The notes under the pieces: model-generated | Told to the model about the DNA's origin: nothing | Seen by the model: only the letters and a program-made list of their open reading frames with translations | The model's database searches: none | NCBI GenBank assembly: GCA_000708835.1 | Contig: DF236962.1 | Coordinates: 310,001-374,000 of the forward strand | Source: Klebsormidium nitens | Lineage: Eukaryota > Streptophyta > Klebsormidiophyceae > Klebsormidiales > Klebsormidiaceae | Direction of reading: 5' to 3' | DNA: 64,000 bases | Shown: piece after piece, positions 22,717 to 34,468 of the stretch | Layout: every line of letters starts with the position of its first letter | Position numbering within the stretch: the first letter of the stretch is position 1 | Made by a program: the position numbers and the translations under genes

Positions 22717-23952
22717 TGCAGCTATTGAGTTTTACCACAAAGCACTCTCCACATCACCGCTGCATCACCACAATTTTTTAAAGTAATCTTGTCAAAAAAG
22801 CCGAAATGCCTTCTACTCCTGACACTCTGAGTCCATTCAATCCCTGAAGAGAGGCGTCTACGTTTCCTTCTCTTCTCTCCCCCCAAAAAGTCGAAGCCCT
22901 ATTATTGCAAATTGCAATTGTGCAGACACAAAAAACTTTCAAGAGACTACTTGATCGAATAGGTACCTAGCATTGTCCAATCCACCTCTAGTTTTACATC
23001 AGCTCTGCTGTCAAAACCATTACCGCTCGCGGTCGACCATTAACGCGGACCAGGACGTAGGGCGGCAACTCCCGCCTTTGCCAACTTTGATGAAGGCCGT
23101 TCAATCTCGCAAAGTTGCAACTCGGACCGTCGATTGTTCAATGGAGAAGTTTTGGCGCAACGATCGTGGCGTCAGCAGCCAGCTTTGTCGATAATGCAAG
23201 ACTAGCGGAGAACATGGCGGGCTGCCTTGTGAACGTACCTAGTACCTGGTACCTAGTAGTAGGGTCTTCCACAAATTGTGCACTTGACTTCAGAGGCTGT
23301 TCCTACCACGTTTCTACAGGATTGAAGGCGCACTGTTGCATGGTCAAGGCCTCATCAAGCCCTTCTTTGAAGATTTGGGAAGTGGGTTTGCAAGGTCACA
23401 GCCCTGAAAATTGGACCGGCAGGATTTGCGGGTGCTCCGGTTCCGTACCTTCCCAGCCCTTGAGTTGGTAAAAGCAGATTCTGGGCTGCCTGCTGCTGGC
23501 CGTCTCTTGAAATAGTGCTGGGCAGTACTTCCCAAGGGCAACCCTGAATGTAGCCTGAAGCAATTCTTGGAAAGTGAGGCCCTTCTGAGCATGCTCAAAA
23601 GCTGGCAAGCTGCCGAAGTTGCTCCACTTGTCTCGTGGGGCAAGAGTCTATTGACAAGAAGTTGAAAGGGATCTTCAGAGAGCCAGGGCATGAATGCCTA
23701 AGCAGTGGTTTACCTCGAGTTCATAGATAAAGCCAAGGGATTGCAGCACACCATAGCATCCAGGCATAAAGCAAGACAAAGCAGGGAGCACTGGGCGTGA
23801 GCTCAATAATACGAGGGGCATTTTACCAGCATGAGCACAGGACAGTGACTGCTTGCTTCGTAAAGTAGCTCAGGGAAGAGCAGTTTGCTGCTGCAGGTGT
23901 TAAGCGCAGCTCACCAGGCAGAGCTCCCGCATTTCCCCAGTGCTATATCAGA
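22717..23952. promoter_or_regulatory. Shared 5' region of divergent CYP59 and PDV2 genes
   Basis: The two start codons face away from each other across 1236 bases. No other gene was recognised. Both 5' UTRs and promoters must lie here unless upstream non-coding exons exist. A TACCTAG motif recurs around 23236-23265. No TATA box could be assigned with confidence. Confidence 0.45.
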
Positions 23953-25872
23953 ATGGAGGCTGAGGAGTTGGCCATTGTCCTCAGCCGCGCGAGCGACCTC
24001 CACATCAAAATTTCCGAGGCCATCGAGCGCTCCATGAAGTCGCAACGCGTGTCCGCCGGGTCCGACAGCCCGAGCACCGTTCTAGACACCGTCTCCTCGG
24101 AAAACAGCGCGAGCGGTTCTCCCAGGGTTATTGATTTCAACTATGAATCCACCCCCCTCTCGGACAGCAAGCCTTGGCAGGGCCCCAGCAAAGAGGCGAG
24201 GAGTTTGGTGGCTATCAGAGAAGCCTTGGAGACGCTGGAGGTGCAACTGGAAGATCTGCAGAAACTGCAGGCGGTGCAGATGCAGGAGCGGGAGAATGCG
24301 CTGGCGGAGCTTGAGGAGAGCCGCAGGATGCTGCTCAGGCGGTTGAGGGAGCACCAGGGAAAGTGAGGGGCGCCTCTAGTTACTCCCTGGTTTGCTGTCA
24401 TGTTGACCTCTAAGTCAGTGCTTACTCACTGGCTTGCTGATGTCATCTTGCCTGAGCTCGGCGGGTTTGTGTACACTAAGAGCACTGGCTGCCGTCAAGA
24501 AGTTATGCCTTTCAATTCAAAATCTGCTGATCACCTGTCTCATCAACCTGGTTGCAAGGGAGTTGGCTGTGTTGTAAAGGATGGATAAGCGAGCAGATGC
24601 CTCTTTCCGCTGCCAGCAGTGTTATGATAGATGTGACAACTTCTTCTCAGCTATTTGCGACACTGTTTGCTCTCAGCTCGACCGCTGCAATGAAGTCATA
24701 GAGCTGACAAGCTCTGTCTGATGGGGTCTCTTTCTTCCTAATGCTGGTTTTTGAACGTGGCAACAAGCAGTCACTTTTGGTGTTGCAGACTGGCTCGAAA
24801 GCAACCCCCACACAGGGAGCAGGTAGTTGAGCGAGAAGCACGGTGGCATCACTTTCAGGAATGAATCAGACCCACACACTTCAATGCCCGTATGCTGTAC
24901 TGGTTCTCTTCAACTTTTGCTACCTGTATGAAGCACGGTAGCAGACCTCCCCAGAGCATCCTACAGCGCTCCTTGCTTCAAATTACTCGCAACGTTAGAG
25001 CCATCTCCTGCAGGAACTGGACGGCCGGAAGCTCTTTCAAGCATCCCATCTAGGCTATAGCACTCTCCCTGGTCTAGTCCAATTCAAATCAAGCTCCGCT
25101 AGTCTTTTCTGTCTGGGTGTCTTGACCTTATTCCCCCGTTCTACCTTACATTGGGTGGCAATCCGTTGGCTTTCAATCTGCTCTACTTATGCTGATTTGT
25201 TTGCTCCTGAAGTAAAAGAGCCCACTTGAGTAATGACGTGGTCTGGCCTAACGCTCATTCCTGTCCCTCTGCAGGGAATGGGAGGTTGTCAACGAAGCGC
25301 TTGCTTTCGCTGGGGAGCCCGTCGAGGATCTTGCCGAAGACGACGACGACTTTCCGGAAGACGAAGAAAACGACCTTGAAGACGAAGAAGCTTTCGAGGG
25401 CTCTCCAGAAATCGGAGAAAACACCGGTGCCGAGGAGGAGCCAACAACCCCGGTCACCCCGCCAAGCGTTTTTACGCACGCCCTAGAAGGGAGGGGGTCA
25501 GACCCCGTTTCCAATCTGGAAGCGAGTTTGAACCTGGTTGCGGATGACCCGGAAGAGGAGGATAAAGAAGCGGAAAGCGGGGGCCCGTTGCCCGGTTTCG
25601 GCAAGGCGCTTCTGAGCGTGTTGGGGGCGGGGCTGGCCGCCGCGGCGGCCGTTGCGGCGTTCAGTTTCGCAAAGGAGAAAGGTGGGGCGTACGGCGCTAA
25701 CGAGATCCGGCGCGAGGCTCCGACTGCGACGTTGTCCAACTGGGCGCTGCAGAGGGAGAAGAGCGGGCTGGGAGCCCAGCGCGATGGGATGCCGCTGTGC
25801 ACTGTGAGGGAGCGGACAGTGAGCCCAGTGAAGAAGGGGCGGTCGGCGGACGTGCTCCTGGCGAGGGGGTGA
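23953..25872 (+). CDS. PDV2: Plastid division protein PDV2
   Basis: Two exons, 23953-24362 and 25275-25872, giving 335 residues. The N-terminus LAIVLSRASDLHIKISEAIE and the coiled-coil REALETLEVQLEDLQKLQ ... ESRRMLLRRLREHQGK match the PDV1/PDV2 pattern. The splice joins this to EWEVVNEALAFAGEPV, also typical of PDV2. An acidic linker, a single Ala-rich membrane segment (LLSVLGAGLAAAAAVAAF) and a C-tail follow. PDV2 sits in the outer plastid envelope, recruits the dynamin ARC5/DRP5B in the cytosol and contacts ARC6 in the intermembrane space through its C-terminal end. The protein ends in Gly, the residue shown to matter for ARC6 binding in Arabidopsis PDV2. It is slightly longer than the Arabidopsis protein (about 307), mainly through the acidic linker. 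No predicted transit peptide, as expected for an outer-envelope protein. Confidence 0.92.
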
Positions 25873-28800
25873 GAAGCGGGCTAACCCAGGGCGGTTAAGG
25901 GTCTGACCTGGGGAGGCTGAGGCCTCCGCTTGGCAAGGTAAATGGCTGATCGACAATCTTGTGAATGATGAGAGGGGCGGCATGCCTTCCTTCAGAGTTT
26001 CCGCTGTTACTATTTGTCGCAAAATTGGCGGCTGCGACTCAGCCCAGTAGGGCAAGAAAGCAAATAGGAGAGTGAGCCAGTTGAGAGCTAGCTTGAGGGC
26101 TGGCTTGGGGGCTCGTCTTTCCCGTGTGAGAACATTCACGGACGGCCGTAGTGTAACGTGACAGAATACAGGGGGTGAGTGGGAGGTAGATGTGGACATA
26201 CAAGTGGACTAAGCGGCAAGAGAGGTTGGAACCGGTTTGACACGGATTTCTGCATCCTTAGGCTAGAGTAGGACGGGTAGGTTAGGGGTTCGAATCTGCA
26301 TGAAAGCAATGCAAGTAGAGGAGAGCAAGCCGCCAACAAATTCGTTGAGAGGTTGGGGTGAATGTTTGCTCTGACATGTGACTTCAAAGATTGGGGTTGG
26401 TGTTTCGCATTGCTTTAGTGTCACAGACGCCTACTTCTAAGATGCCGCACTTCAAGTATTCCAAGCGACCACTGCCAATGATAAGTTTTGCGTATAATCA
26501 ATGACCATTCGTAACGCTTGTGTGGCAACCATGTAAATCGGCAACAAACGTGGCGTCTTTTACTGCATGCCGTGCCACAGGGAAGTTCTGATCCTGCAAG
26601 TCAGCTCGATCATCCCAACCATTGTTCAAAATTATCACGATTATTTTCTGAGCTAGTTGAGGTTAACGAGAGGGCTGTAATTACAGCCCTCTTGCTAAAG
26701 TGCACAACACGGACATGGTAACTTACGGTTCATTATTGCCCTGATCCATGTGGAGCCATCGGGCAGAGTCTGCCGCGGTGAGACCGGGACGGTAATGAGT
26801 TGACTCTGCAGCTTGCTACGGCTGCATGTCACGTTGTCCAGAGTCCTAAACAATCCTGCGACCTGCGCCGGGCATGCACTCGAGAACCCAAATATTACTT
26901 GTGGGAGCATGCGTCGTGACGGATCACTAAGTTCTTATCTGTCACTGAGTGCTTGCGATGGTGATTGCGCATGGAGCATGAAGCAGATCAATTACCAGCA
27001 TTCTGAGTTTGTGCGGCATGCATGTAGTCTTTGAGACGGCTGGAAGGTGCGTCATATGTGCTAAGCGGCCTGCTGGACATGCTCAACTAATAGTAGAGAT
27101 CCTTATATACCAGATTGAGTATCCGATTTGAAGCAAACGCGTAGACATTCACCTTCTCAAAAATACATTCAGCTGAAGCACTGCAGCAAGTTTGGTCTAT
27201 CAGTCTCTAAACTCAAAAGCAACATACGCATGGCCAATCTTGTGACACTCAATTCCTTTTTCAATTACAGGTTACTAGAACGAAAGGCCGCAGCTTGAGG
27301 CTCAAGTACTGCAAAATGTGCATTGTGGTCTACCCCATCGATCAACGAGATGCGTTACAGGTGCTCAATGCGCGTCTAGTAAACCGTTGGTCGGACTTGG
27401 TCGACTAGAGTTGTTATCCCAGCAGAGAGCAGCGTGGTGAGGAGAAAGCGTCGTCGAGCCCGGGGCAAGGACAAAGAAAGGATAGCCCCTGTCCGCCCCC
27501 CCGGCGAGCGTGGCATTCAACTGGGGCAAAAGAGGTGGTGCAATCTGAATCCGACTTCGTTGGCTACATGGCACAAGGACAGGGAAACTTCGAACCTTCT
27601 CGAAATCTACTCGAAATTTCGAACTCTCGAACGTTGAAAACTATGTCCTCAGGAGACTACGCACACGCTCCTTGCGCTGAACACTTTCGGGTTTATCAGT
27701 TACTTGGGCAAATTTCGCGCTTGAAATGAATCCAGTCACAAGGACTGATGTTCCTTCTTTCACGAGCAGAAAGCTTGTGCTACATGATGCCTAGGTCTTC
27801 AACATCTAAAAACCGACTCAAAAAGAAAGAGTTCCCGGGTGTCAAGAAATTAGCTGATGTGCCGTGCCTCTGCAGGCAGACCAATATGAAACAGACCTTC
27901 TTTACAAGTCAATACCTTCGGCGCCATTTGGCCATCTCTCGTGAAGGCATCATAAACCCAATTTTCGGCCGTTCAAGCCCACCGATCTTGCCTTGAACCG
28001 TGTTTCACCCTTTGAATGCAAAAAACAACCTGGTTTGCCATCGTACATAAGGCTTTTGCTAGCATGTTCTCACGAACAGTCCAAAGACAACACTGACCGT
28101 GTCCTGCTTTCTGCGCAGTCGCTCCAGTCCGCAGTGAAGCCCCAAGTAAGTAGCCGCCACCGTACCTGTGGAAAGGATGGAAGATGACCGCCTAAGTCTT
28201 CCGAAGCTTGGCCTAGCATAAGAGAAGAAAAGATTGTGCATGATTCAGCTGTCGAACTTAGACGATTAAAACTTGTGTGCCGGCACTTCGTGGCAAAGCA
28301 AGGACCCCTTCTCCTAGTCCTTGCACCTCGTTCTGACAATAGTGAGCATAAAAGCAGCAGGGGCTTCGACTGAGCCGCTGATTCCAGGCTGATTCGTCTG
28401 GACTCTCAACGAATTGTGGTCTCTCGCATATTCGAAAAGTCTGATCTTTGTTGGCTGGAAGTAAACGGATGCTCGAAGGCCCCTGGAACTCTCTCGATAT
28501 TAAAACAAACCCGCAGACTCCCCAGTTCGTGCCCCCCCCAAGCAATCAGATACGTTAGCAAAGATGCTGGATTTCCTGTCAATGCGAAAGGGCATCATAA
28601 GATACATGACAGTATCTTCCTTCAACAAGTATGCCTTGAAGTCCATCTACTGTGATGTTTCGTCTCACAAAGCGTTTCATTATGTCAAACAAGAAAGCGA
28701 GTTGATGTTCGCAGCAGGCAGGATCCTGGTCACTATGTCTTGCAAACCACTGCCTGCCACCCTATCCATGCTCAATCAAACCCCCAGAATGGCGACAATC

Positions 28801-28944
28801 TACCGAGACATCGTGTCAACGGACTACCAAGGCTCCCTATCCCGCAATTGAGCTCATCAATGGAGAACAGTCAACGCCGCTCTCCGACTGTCGACCATCC
28901 CATAACTGCAAGGAGATTAGAAAAAAGAAATGGGGAGAACATAC
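25873..28944. other. Gene-poor region
   Basis: Follows the PDV2 stop. Many short open frames occur on both strands, but none shows consistent coding character, splice support or recognisable motifs. No RNA gene or repeat array was recognised. Confidence 0.45.
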
Positions 28945-29058
28945 CCCACGTGACGCCAGTCTTCAGCGTGTTTGTGGCCACGTAAGAGAAACCCAATGAC
29001 TTTCTCACCCTCCTATCGTAGTTGGAGGAGAACACCCCCCAAACTAGCCCTGCTAGTC
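28945..29058 (-). CDS. Orphan exon of an unidentified membrane protein
   Basis: A 114-base segment lies between a good 3' site (GACAATTGCAG) and a donor (GTATGT). It encodes LAGLVWGVFSSNYDRRVRKS and a further stretch LGFSYVATNTLKTGVTW. It has a hydrophobic start, a basic turn and a mildly hydrophobic end, like a small membrane protein. Both phases are 1. I could not find neighbouring exons that fit, so this may be part of an unresolved gene or a relic. Confidence 0.3.
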
Positions 29059-30266
29059 CTGCAATTGTCAACAATTCAGTTGAGGGAGTGATGATGCTGC
29101 TGAAGATCAAGGCATGGTCGGATTTTCTGAGAGTTGGACATGTTGACGTGCATGTGTGGTTCGTTGAGTCGTACCAAGGTTGTGTTGGATGGTGGATTGA
29201 TGAAACGGATATGAAAAACACTGCGAAGAATTGCCTTGAGCAGGCACTTTCGGCCAGGAATGGGCAAAAATTGTGAATAGCCTGGGAGTGTGTGAACTTG
29301 ACGCACCAAGGTCGCGAGCTTCTGCTCAGCACAACAGCTAAACGAAAAGTTTCTTTACTCAGCCCCAGAAGTCATCCAAGGCTCTGCCACCATGCAACAT
29401 GATCTGAGACTGCCACCAAAGAATGTCGCTGCATTGAGCGGCATCATATATCACTTCGTTGGTAGCCTGATACATTCTTGATGGTTTTACTCGTCTAAGT
29501 TGATGAAAGCGCACCTGCCCGGACCAAGCCGTCCACCGCGCTGGTTGCGCAGTCTGGTCCTGGCCGATACCTTGTTTCCTGGTGATTATCCATCGTTCAA
29601 TCACAGCTTTAGGACGTCTGTAAGCGGGACTGAACACTTGTTTCTGTCATCGGAGGCGCCATCCCAATGAACAAGCTGCTGTAATGAACAACGTAAAGCA
29701 GTAACCACTCTGTGCTTTGATTAACTGGTTTCTGAATGCAAGCTGCCTGGTGGTGGTGCAAAGGCCGAACCAGGAACAGCTAGAAGGTCGCCCTCTCGTC
29801 TTTGGCAGCGCTTGAGGAGGCAATCGAGCTTCCAAGCTTCCGAAAGTCTGTAGCCAAACCCTAATTTGCCAGCAATGGCGAGCTGGCAAAAGTTGGAAAA
29901 CCCTTGAAGGTCGTCACCTCTGTGCCCTGTTCGAGTTGAGTCTGACTCTATTAGTGAAAAGGTGGTTCGCAGGCAGTGTGCAGGCATCCTTTCAAGCAGA
30001 GAACTTGAAGCGATTGAAGTCCTGCCTGCTTCTGTACTGGAGGCGTAATCGCAGTTCAAAGGTCTGCGCCAGTGGAGCTCCTCTCTTAATACCACCCCAG
30101 CGCCGCAATTCTTCCTCCCTTCTGTGTCACAATCTACAAGAGACTCATCGTGTCTTGAAAAGCAGTGGTTTGCATCAGCATTGTATTCAGGTGTGAATGA
30201 ACGGCACGCAAAGCTTCTCGCCATACAGATCTTCCTCCTTGAGTGGTCTTACTGAAGGTACGATTG
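29059..30266. other. Region without a recognised gene
   Basis: Should contain the 5' flank of the gene at 30267. Open frames such as 29721-30224 (minus) have no start or splice support. Exons upstream of the orphan exon at 28945-29058 may be hidden here, but I could not identify them. Confidence 0.35.
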
Positions 30267-32751
30267 ATGGCAAGCGCACAAAGGAGCAATGATTTGGGTG
30301 GTGTGGAGCCGGCAGTACGACCAGGATCTAACGAAGAATTACAGAAGGCGCGTAGCCAAAGCGGTGGGGGGGAGAATCCTTTTGAGGCGCTAGCGGAAGG
30401 TGAGTTGACAAGCTGCCTGAGCAGCCGTGGCGCTCTGAGGGTTCCCTGAAGAATGCGTGTTTTGAAAATCTGACAAAATCCTAGAGGATGACAGTATGAA
30501 AGAGAAAAAGGATGTCTTGGCTTTATCTGATGTCTGCTTAAGGACTCGAAACACTTTGACTATAAGTAGCTTTGACACATGAATATCTGGGTTGGTGGCA
30601 AGATCCTCACTGGCAAAGTCGTCTCGGTGGTTTTATTTTTCTTGATGAACTGGTGGTGGGGATCACACTGCGGTTCTGGATCTACCTTACCTTGAACAGA
30701 AATTGGCTTTGGAGAAATGATGCGAGGTTTTGAACGCAGGTGGTATGTTTTTCAACTCCAGCACTTTCTTTTGGCTGCTTTTACGTATGTGAAGTGTCAT
30801 GACAAGACAGGCAAAGTCAAATAGCACAAAAGAATAACTTAGGGTGGATTAAACTGGGGGCCTGCCAGGTCTTTTCTGATTCCCAGCGGACAAGGAATAG
30901 AGGCTGGCGCTAATCGTTGAACTCTTGAATGATTAGATGTGTTTAATTCATCAGAGGGTTCAGATACAAGCAGCCACAAAAGTTGCCAGCACAGTACCTG
31001 TTTTCTTCAAGTTCTCTCTGAGCATACTAAAATAAGGATTGACAAACTCTCAACTAATTCTTCCTTGAAATCAATATACCAAGGTCCCTGCTTGATGTGA
31101 CCTGATGCTGTTTTGAATGCAGAGGCCTTGGGGGGGCTGGATGGGATCAGTGAGGAGGTGAGCGCTTGACAGATTTCATCCATTTTATGCTTTTGATTTG
31201 AAGTACTTTCCAAGTGGCTGTGTTCGAGTTGTTCTGCGTCCTTTGTGTGCTCGTTGGAGTCTTTCCTGACAGTCAGAAGCTGCAAACATGTCTGGTCCAT
31301 GATTTTGGATACCTCGCAAAACCTCGTCATGGTTTAAATTGTTTCTTGAAATATACATGTCTGCAGACAAAAGCATCGAACATTCTCAGTGGATGCGACC
31401 GCTTTGAATCGAACCCATTTGTTTTGTATCATGCTGCGCGTCATTTCGAAATCCGAATCCAGCAAGCTTGGACTAACGACTCTAGCGGGCGCTTGACTTC
31501 ATCTCCTGCGGATGCAATTCTCAGTAACCTGGTTGAGGGCTAAGATTCGGTATCTATGATCTGCTTCGGTTTCTTAGGTGGTCTACGATTGGGTAAGAAT
31601 TCAAGCAAGGACTGTCTGCCAATCCAAACGGTGTGAATCGACCTCAGTTAATCAAAATTGTATATTAGATTTACTCTTACTGATACGATGATTTCTGTGG
31701 TTATCACAAAACTGTCAAGCTCAAATGCGGAAGCGGCCATCATTCTTTAACCATTCTGCTCAGAAGGAAGTATCAAGGCATCAAAAGAGACAACTTGAAG
31801 CTGATTGAGTCTAAAATGACGGTTCGCGCAGGACCTCGAGGCGAAAGCTCGGGAGGCCTTGGAGTGCCCGTGTATAGATGGCATCAAAAACGGGCCATGC
31901 GGGGCATCGTTTGTGGACGCATTTGTTTGCTACATCAAAAGTAGAGAGGAAGAAAAGGTAAGGAAATGACGGGATTTTTTGGAGAAGGAAAAGGGAAAGC
32001 GAGAGTGAGGCTTTGATGCTGCCTAGTCCCCTATGATCGTCTTGACTAACGGACGTCGAGAGAAGCGTAGCACAAGTTGCTTGCAAATATTGTAGCATTG
32101 AGGGGACGGCCTTGCGAATCAAAAGATTGTATGAAGGGCCGCAGTGGGACCAAGTCTAGTGTTTTCTTCCTTCGGTATAAGTCTTCAAAGTTCTAGGGTG
32201 GTTTGCGTTTCGATTGAAGGGGATCTGTGACCGAGGGGCTGTTAAAGTACGAGATTGTTGGTTTTCACCTTTCTCGCACTGGGCTGTTGCGGGCGCGCAG
32301 CATCGGCTCACTTATACTTTTCTGTGACAATCCTCGTCTCTGATAAAGCTGTTGAACGCCGTCAGCCGTGTTGTTTGCAATGGGCCCTGCTCCAAGCTGC
32401 TGACTGAGGGCTCGACAAATGAGTTTTCAAAAGCGCTGCTGGTCAACACTACTGATTAATCCTTCAAATAAACTCAGGGCAAGAGGGATTTTTGATTGTT
32501 GTTGAGAGATGTTGAGTCATCATCGAAGGTCGTCAGAATCGGTTTTCAGGGCTGGTACCCGTTTTGTTCCCGGCATATTTTGTACTCGGCAATGTGTCAA
32601 TGCGATGATTCATTTGTAGTGAAGCAATCGTTGACGCCTAGTTCTTCTTCCACAGGGGTCCGACTGCTTAGAAAAGTTTGTCGCCATGCAAAGCTGCATG
32701 GTCGCACATCCTGAAATACTAGAGGAAATGCAGGACGATGAAGAAAGTTGA
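30267..32751 (+). CDS. MIA40: Mitochondrial intermembrane-space oxidoreductase MIA40 (CHCHD4)
   Basis: Four exons: 30267-30399, 31123-31157, 31832-31957 and 32656-32751, giving 129 residues. The redox-active CPC motif is Cys68-Pro-Cys70 (EALECPCIDG). Twin CX9C motifs are Cys79/Cys89 (PCGASFVDAFVC) and Cys102/Cys112 (DCLEKFVAMQSC), followed by an acidic C-terminus. This is the complete MIA40/CHCHD4 core, which binds incoming small Cys-rich proteins in the intermembrane space, oxidises them and is re-oxidised by Erv1. The N-terminus is short and polar, without a presequence or membrane anchor, as in plant and animal rather than fungal forms. Exon 2 is only 35 bases. Phases 1, 0, 0 close the frame. 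Identity is secure; the exact start rests on the only suitable ATG before exon 1's donor. Confidence 0.93.
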
Positions 32752-33860
32752 TTCGAGGACGCTGACAGGCTGTCAGTGGCCGACAGAGCGGAGTAGGGTT
32801 CTTTACGGTTACACAATCGATTGTGTGGTTGAGGTCTTACTAATCTGGCGGCAAATCGTCCCTGCCACATGATATGTACAATCATGCAGCAGCAATACGA
32901 TACTTTGATTATTGGACATGTATTTGACACGATCGTTACCATCTTGAAAACCCTAACGTTACTTGCATTCAATCGGGTCGGGCCCGCGTGGATCGAAGTT
33001 GACGTGGTCTAGCTTAAAGTTCACACGGAGCTCTTCATTTTGCAACCATAACTTCCGACGTACGTGTACGTACAAGCATGCAGACTAGTCCACGGACCAC
33101 AGGCTCTCTGTACGTACACAAGTATGACGTATATACCGTCGTCGCGACCTAGCTAGCAGAGAAGCATTTCCGCAAAGCCTAGTGTGCCGCATAAGGGTTT
33201 GCATGCGCATGCGCAGTGTGCCACGGTGCAATGCGGCCCGCATATGAACTGCACGACTGAGATGCAGCACATGTACGGTTATGCGGTACGTCGAGTGCAG
33301 TCTTGTCGATCTACTCAATCTCCCGGTTCACGGCCTAATGCGCCTCTACTTGTACACACCTAAAATTACTCGTACGTGGGCATGGCATACGGTAAGCTGA
33401 GTCTTCAGCCCCTTAAAACAACCACCGTAGTGTCTTGCAACGGGCGCCGAGTGGACTAAAACGGTACAGCAGAGTTGTGATTGAGTCTGTCAGCACTCTG
33501 CAACCCCGCGTTACATCATCCTGTAGACAAGTTGCTGTTACCTCGATTCATTGGAAAGCCGAAATTGACGGACTTTGCCTTGCAAGCGACAGCAGATTGC
33601 CGCATGCAATCGACTATTATGCTTTGCAAACAATCCTGGTTTCACCTCACTCAGTCCACAAATTCAGCATGTGCCTCACACATTCACTTCACCTAAGTAA
33701 CCCCCTTTAACTTTTTCCGCACAGGTTGACGATGTCCATGCTGGAACCGTCAAGCCGAAGCCGCTCCTCACTTAGCAACGCCTCCTGCAAAGCGAGTGGA
33801 AACGCTTCTAATATATAGCACACAACAAAGAGGACTGTCGGCCTTTAAGCGAGAAAGAGG
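32752..33860. other. Intergenic region without a recognised gene
   Basis: Follows the MIA40 stop. The stretch 33056-33120 is rich in overlapping ACGT/GTAC words. No coding or RNA gene was recognised. Confidence 0.45.
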
Positions 33861-34130
33861 ATGGAGAGAACATCGCAGGGACTAAGCCTCTCTAAACTCA
33901 TACGAAGAAGTTTTTTGCAATTCGCCGACGGCTTTGCGTGGCTGGAAGCCCCAGCTGAACGGAGACAATTCACACCGAGATGCTCGCAGATGCAAAAATG
34001 GCAACTCCTTCTGAAGTTGGTGCAAGCGGCAGAGCGAGAGTTCGAGACGGAGGCCGTTTGGGCGAGCGACCGACTTCCCCAAATGCCAAAGCTCGACAAA
34101 GAGTTCATACGTCAGGCAAAGTTCAAATAG
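33861..34130 (+). CDS. Small hypothetical protein
   Basis: An ATG at 33861 opens 89 residues ending in TAG at 34128-34130. The protein is basic and amphipathic (SLSKLIRRSFLQFADGF, WQLLLKLVQAAEREFETE), which is more protein-like than surrounding frames. An overlapping frame continues to 34312 with another coding-like stretch (EVTRDDLAIRLMGLSKGELA). A short intron could join them, but the candidate is only about 44 bases. No family recognised. It lies between MIA40 and the convergent aminotransferase-like gene. Confidence 0.3.
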   Translation: MERTSQGLSLSKLIRRSFLQFADGFAWLEAPAERRQFTPRCSQMQKWQLLLKLVQAAEREFETEAVWASDRLPQMPKLDKEFIRQAKFK

Positions 34131-34468
34131 CGTACTTTCTTACGGGCTTGTCAGGGATAGAGGTGACGAGAGACGACCTTGCAATACGGCTGATGGGACT
34201 AAGCAAGGGAGAATTAGCTTCAGACGGTCTTCGCGAGCATTATGACTTGTCTGTTCTGGTTTTGAAAGCTGGCGCAGTATTAAGCATGTCCCAAACACAG
34301 GCTGCAAAATAGCCCACTAGAAATATGCTGGAAACAAGCCATAATGTCCAGTATGCTGAACACATCCCCATTGAGTCTACACCGGAGACCGAGACTGCTG
34401 ACTGGTAGACCATGACACCATAACGAAAAGGTGCCCGGAGACCTGTTCTGGATCCAAAAGAGTCTCCA

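Noticed and set aside
25248-26199. Minus-strand frames of 184 and 233 codons
   Set aside because: They are the antisense of PDV2 exon 2 and its flank; the plus strand carries the recognisable protein.
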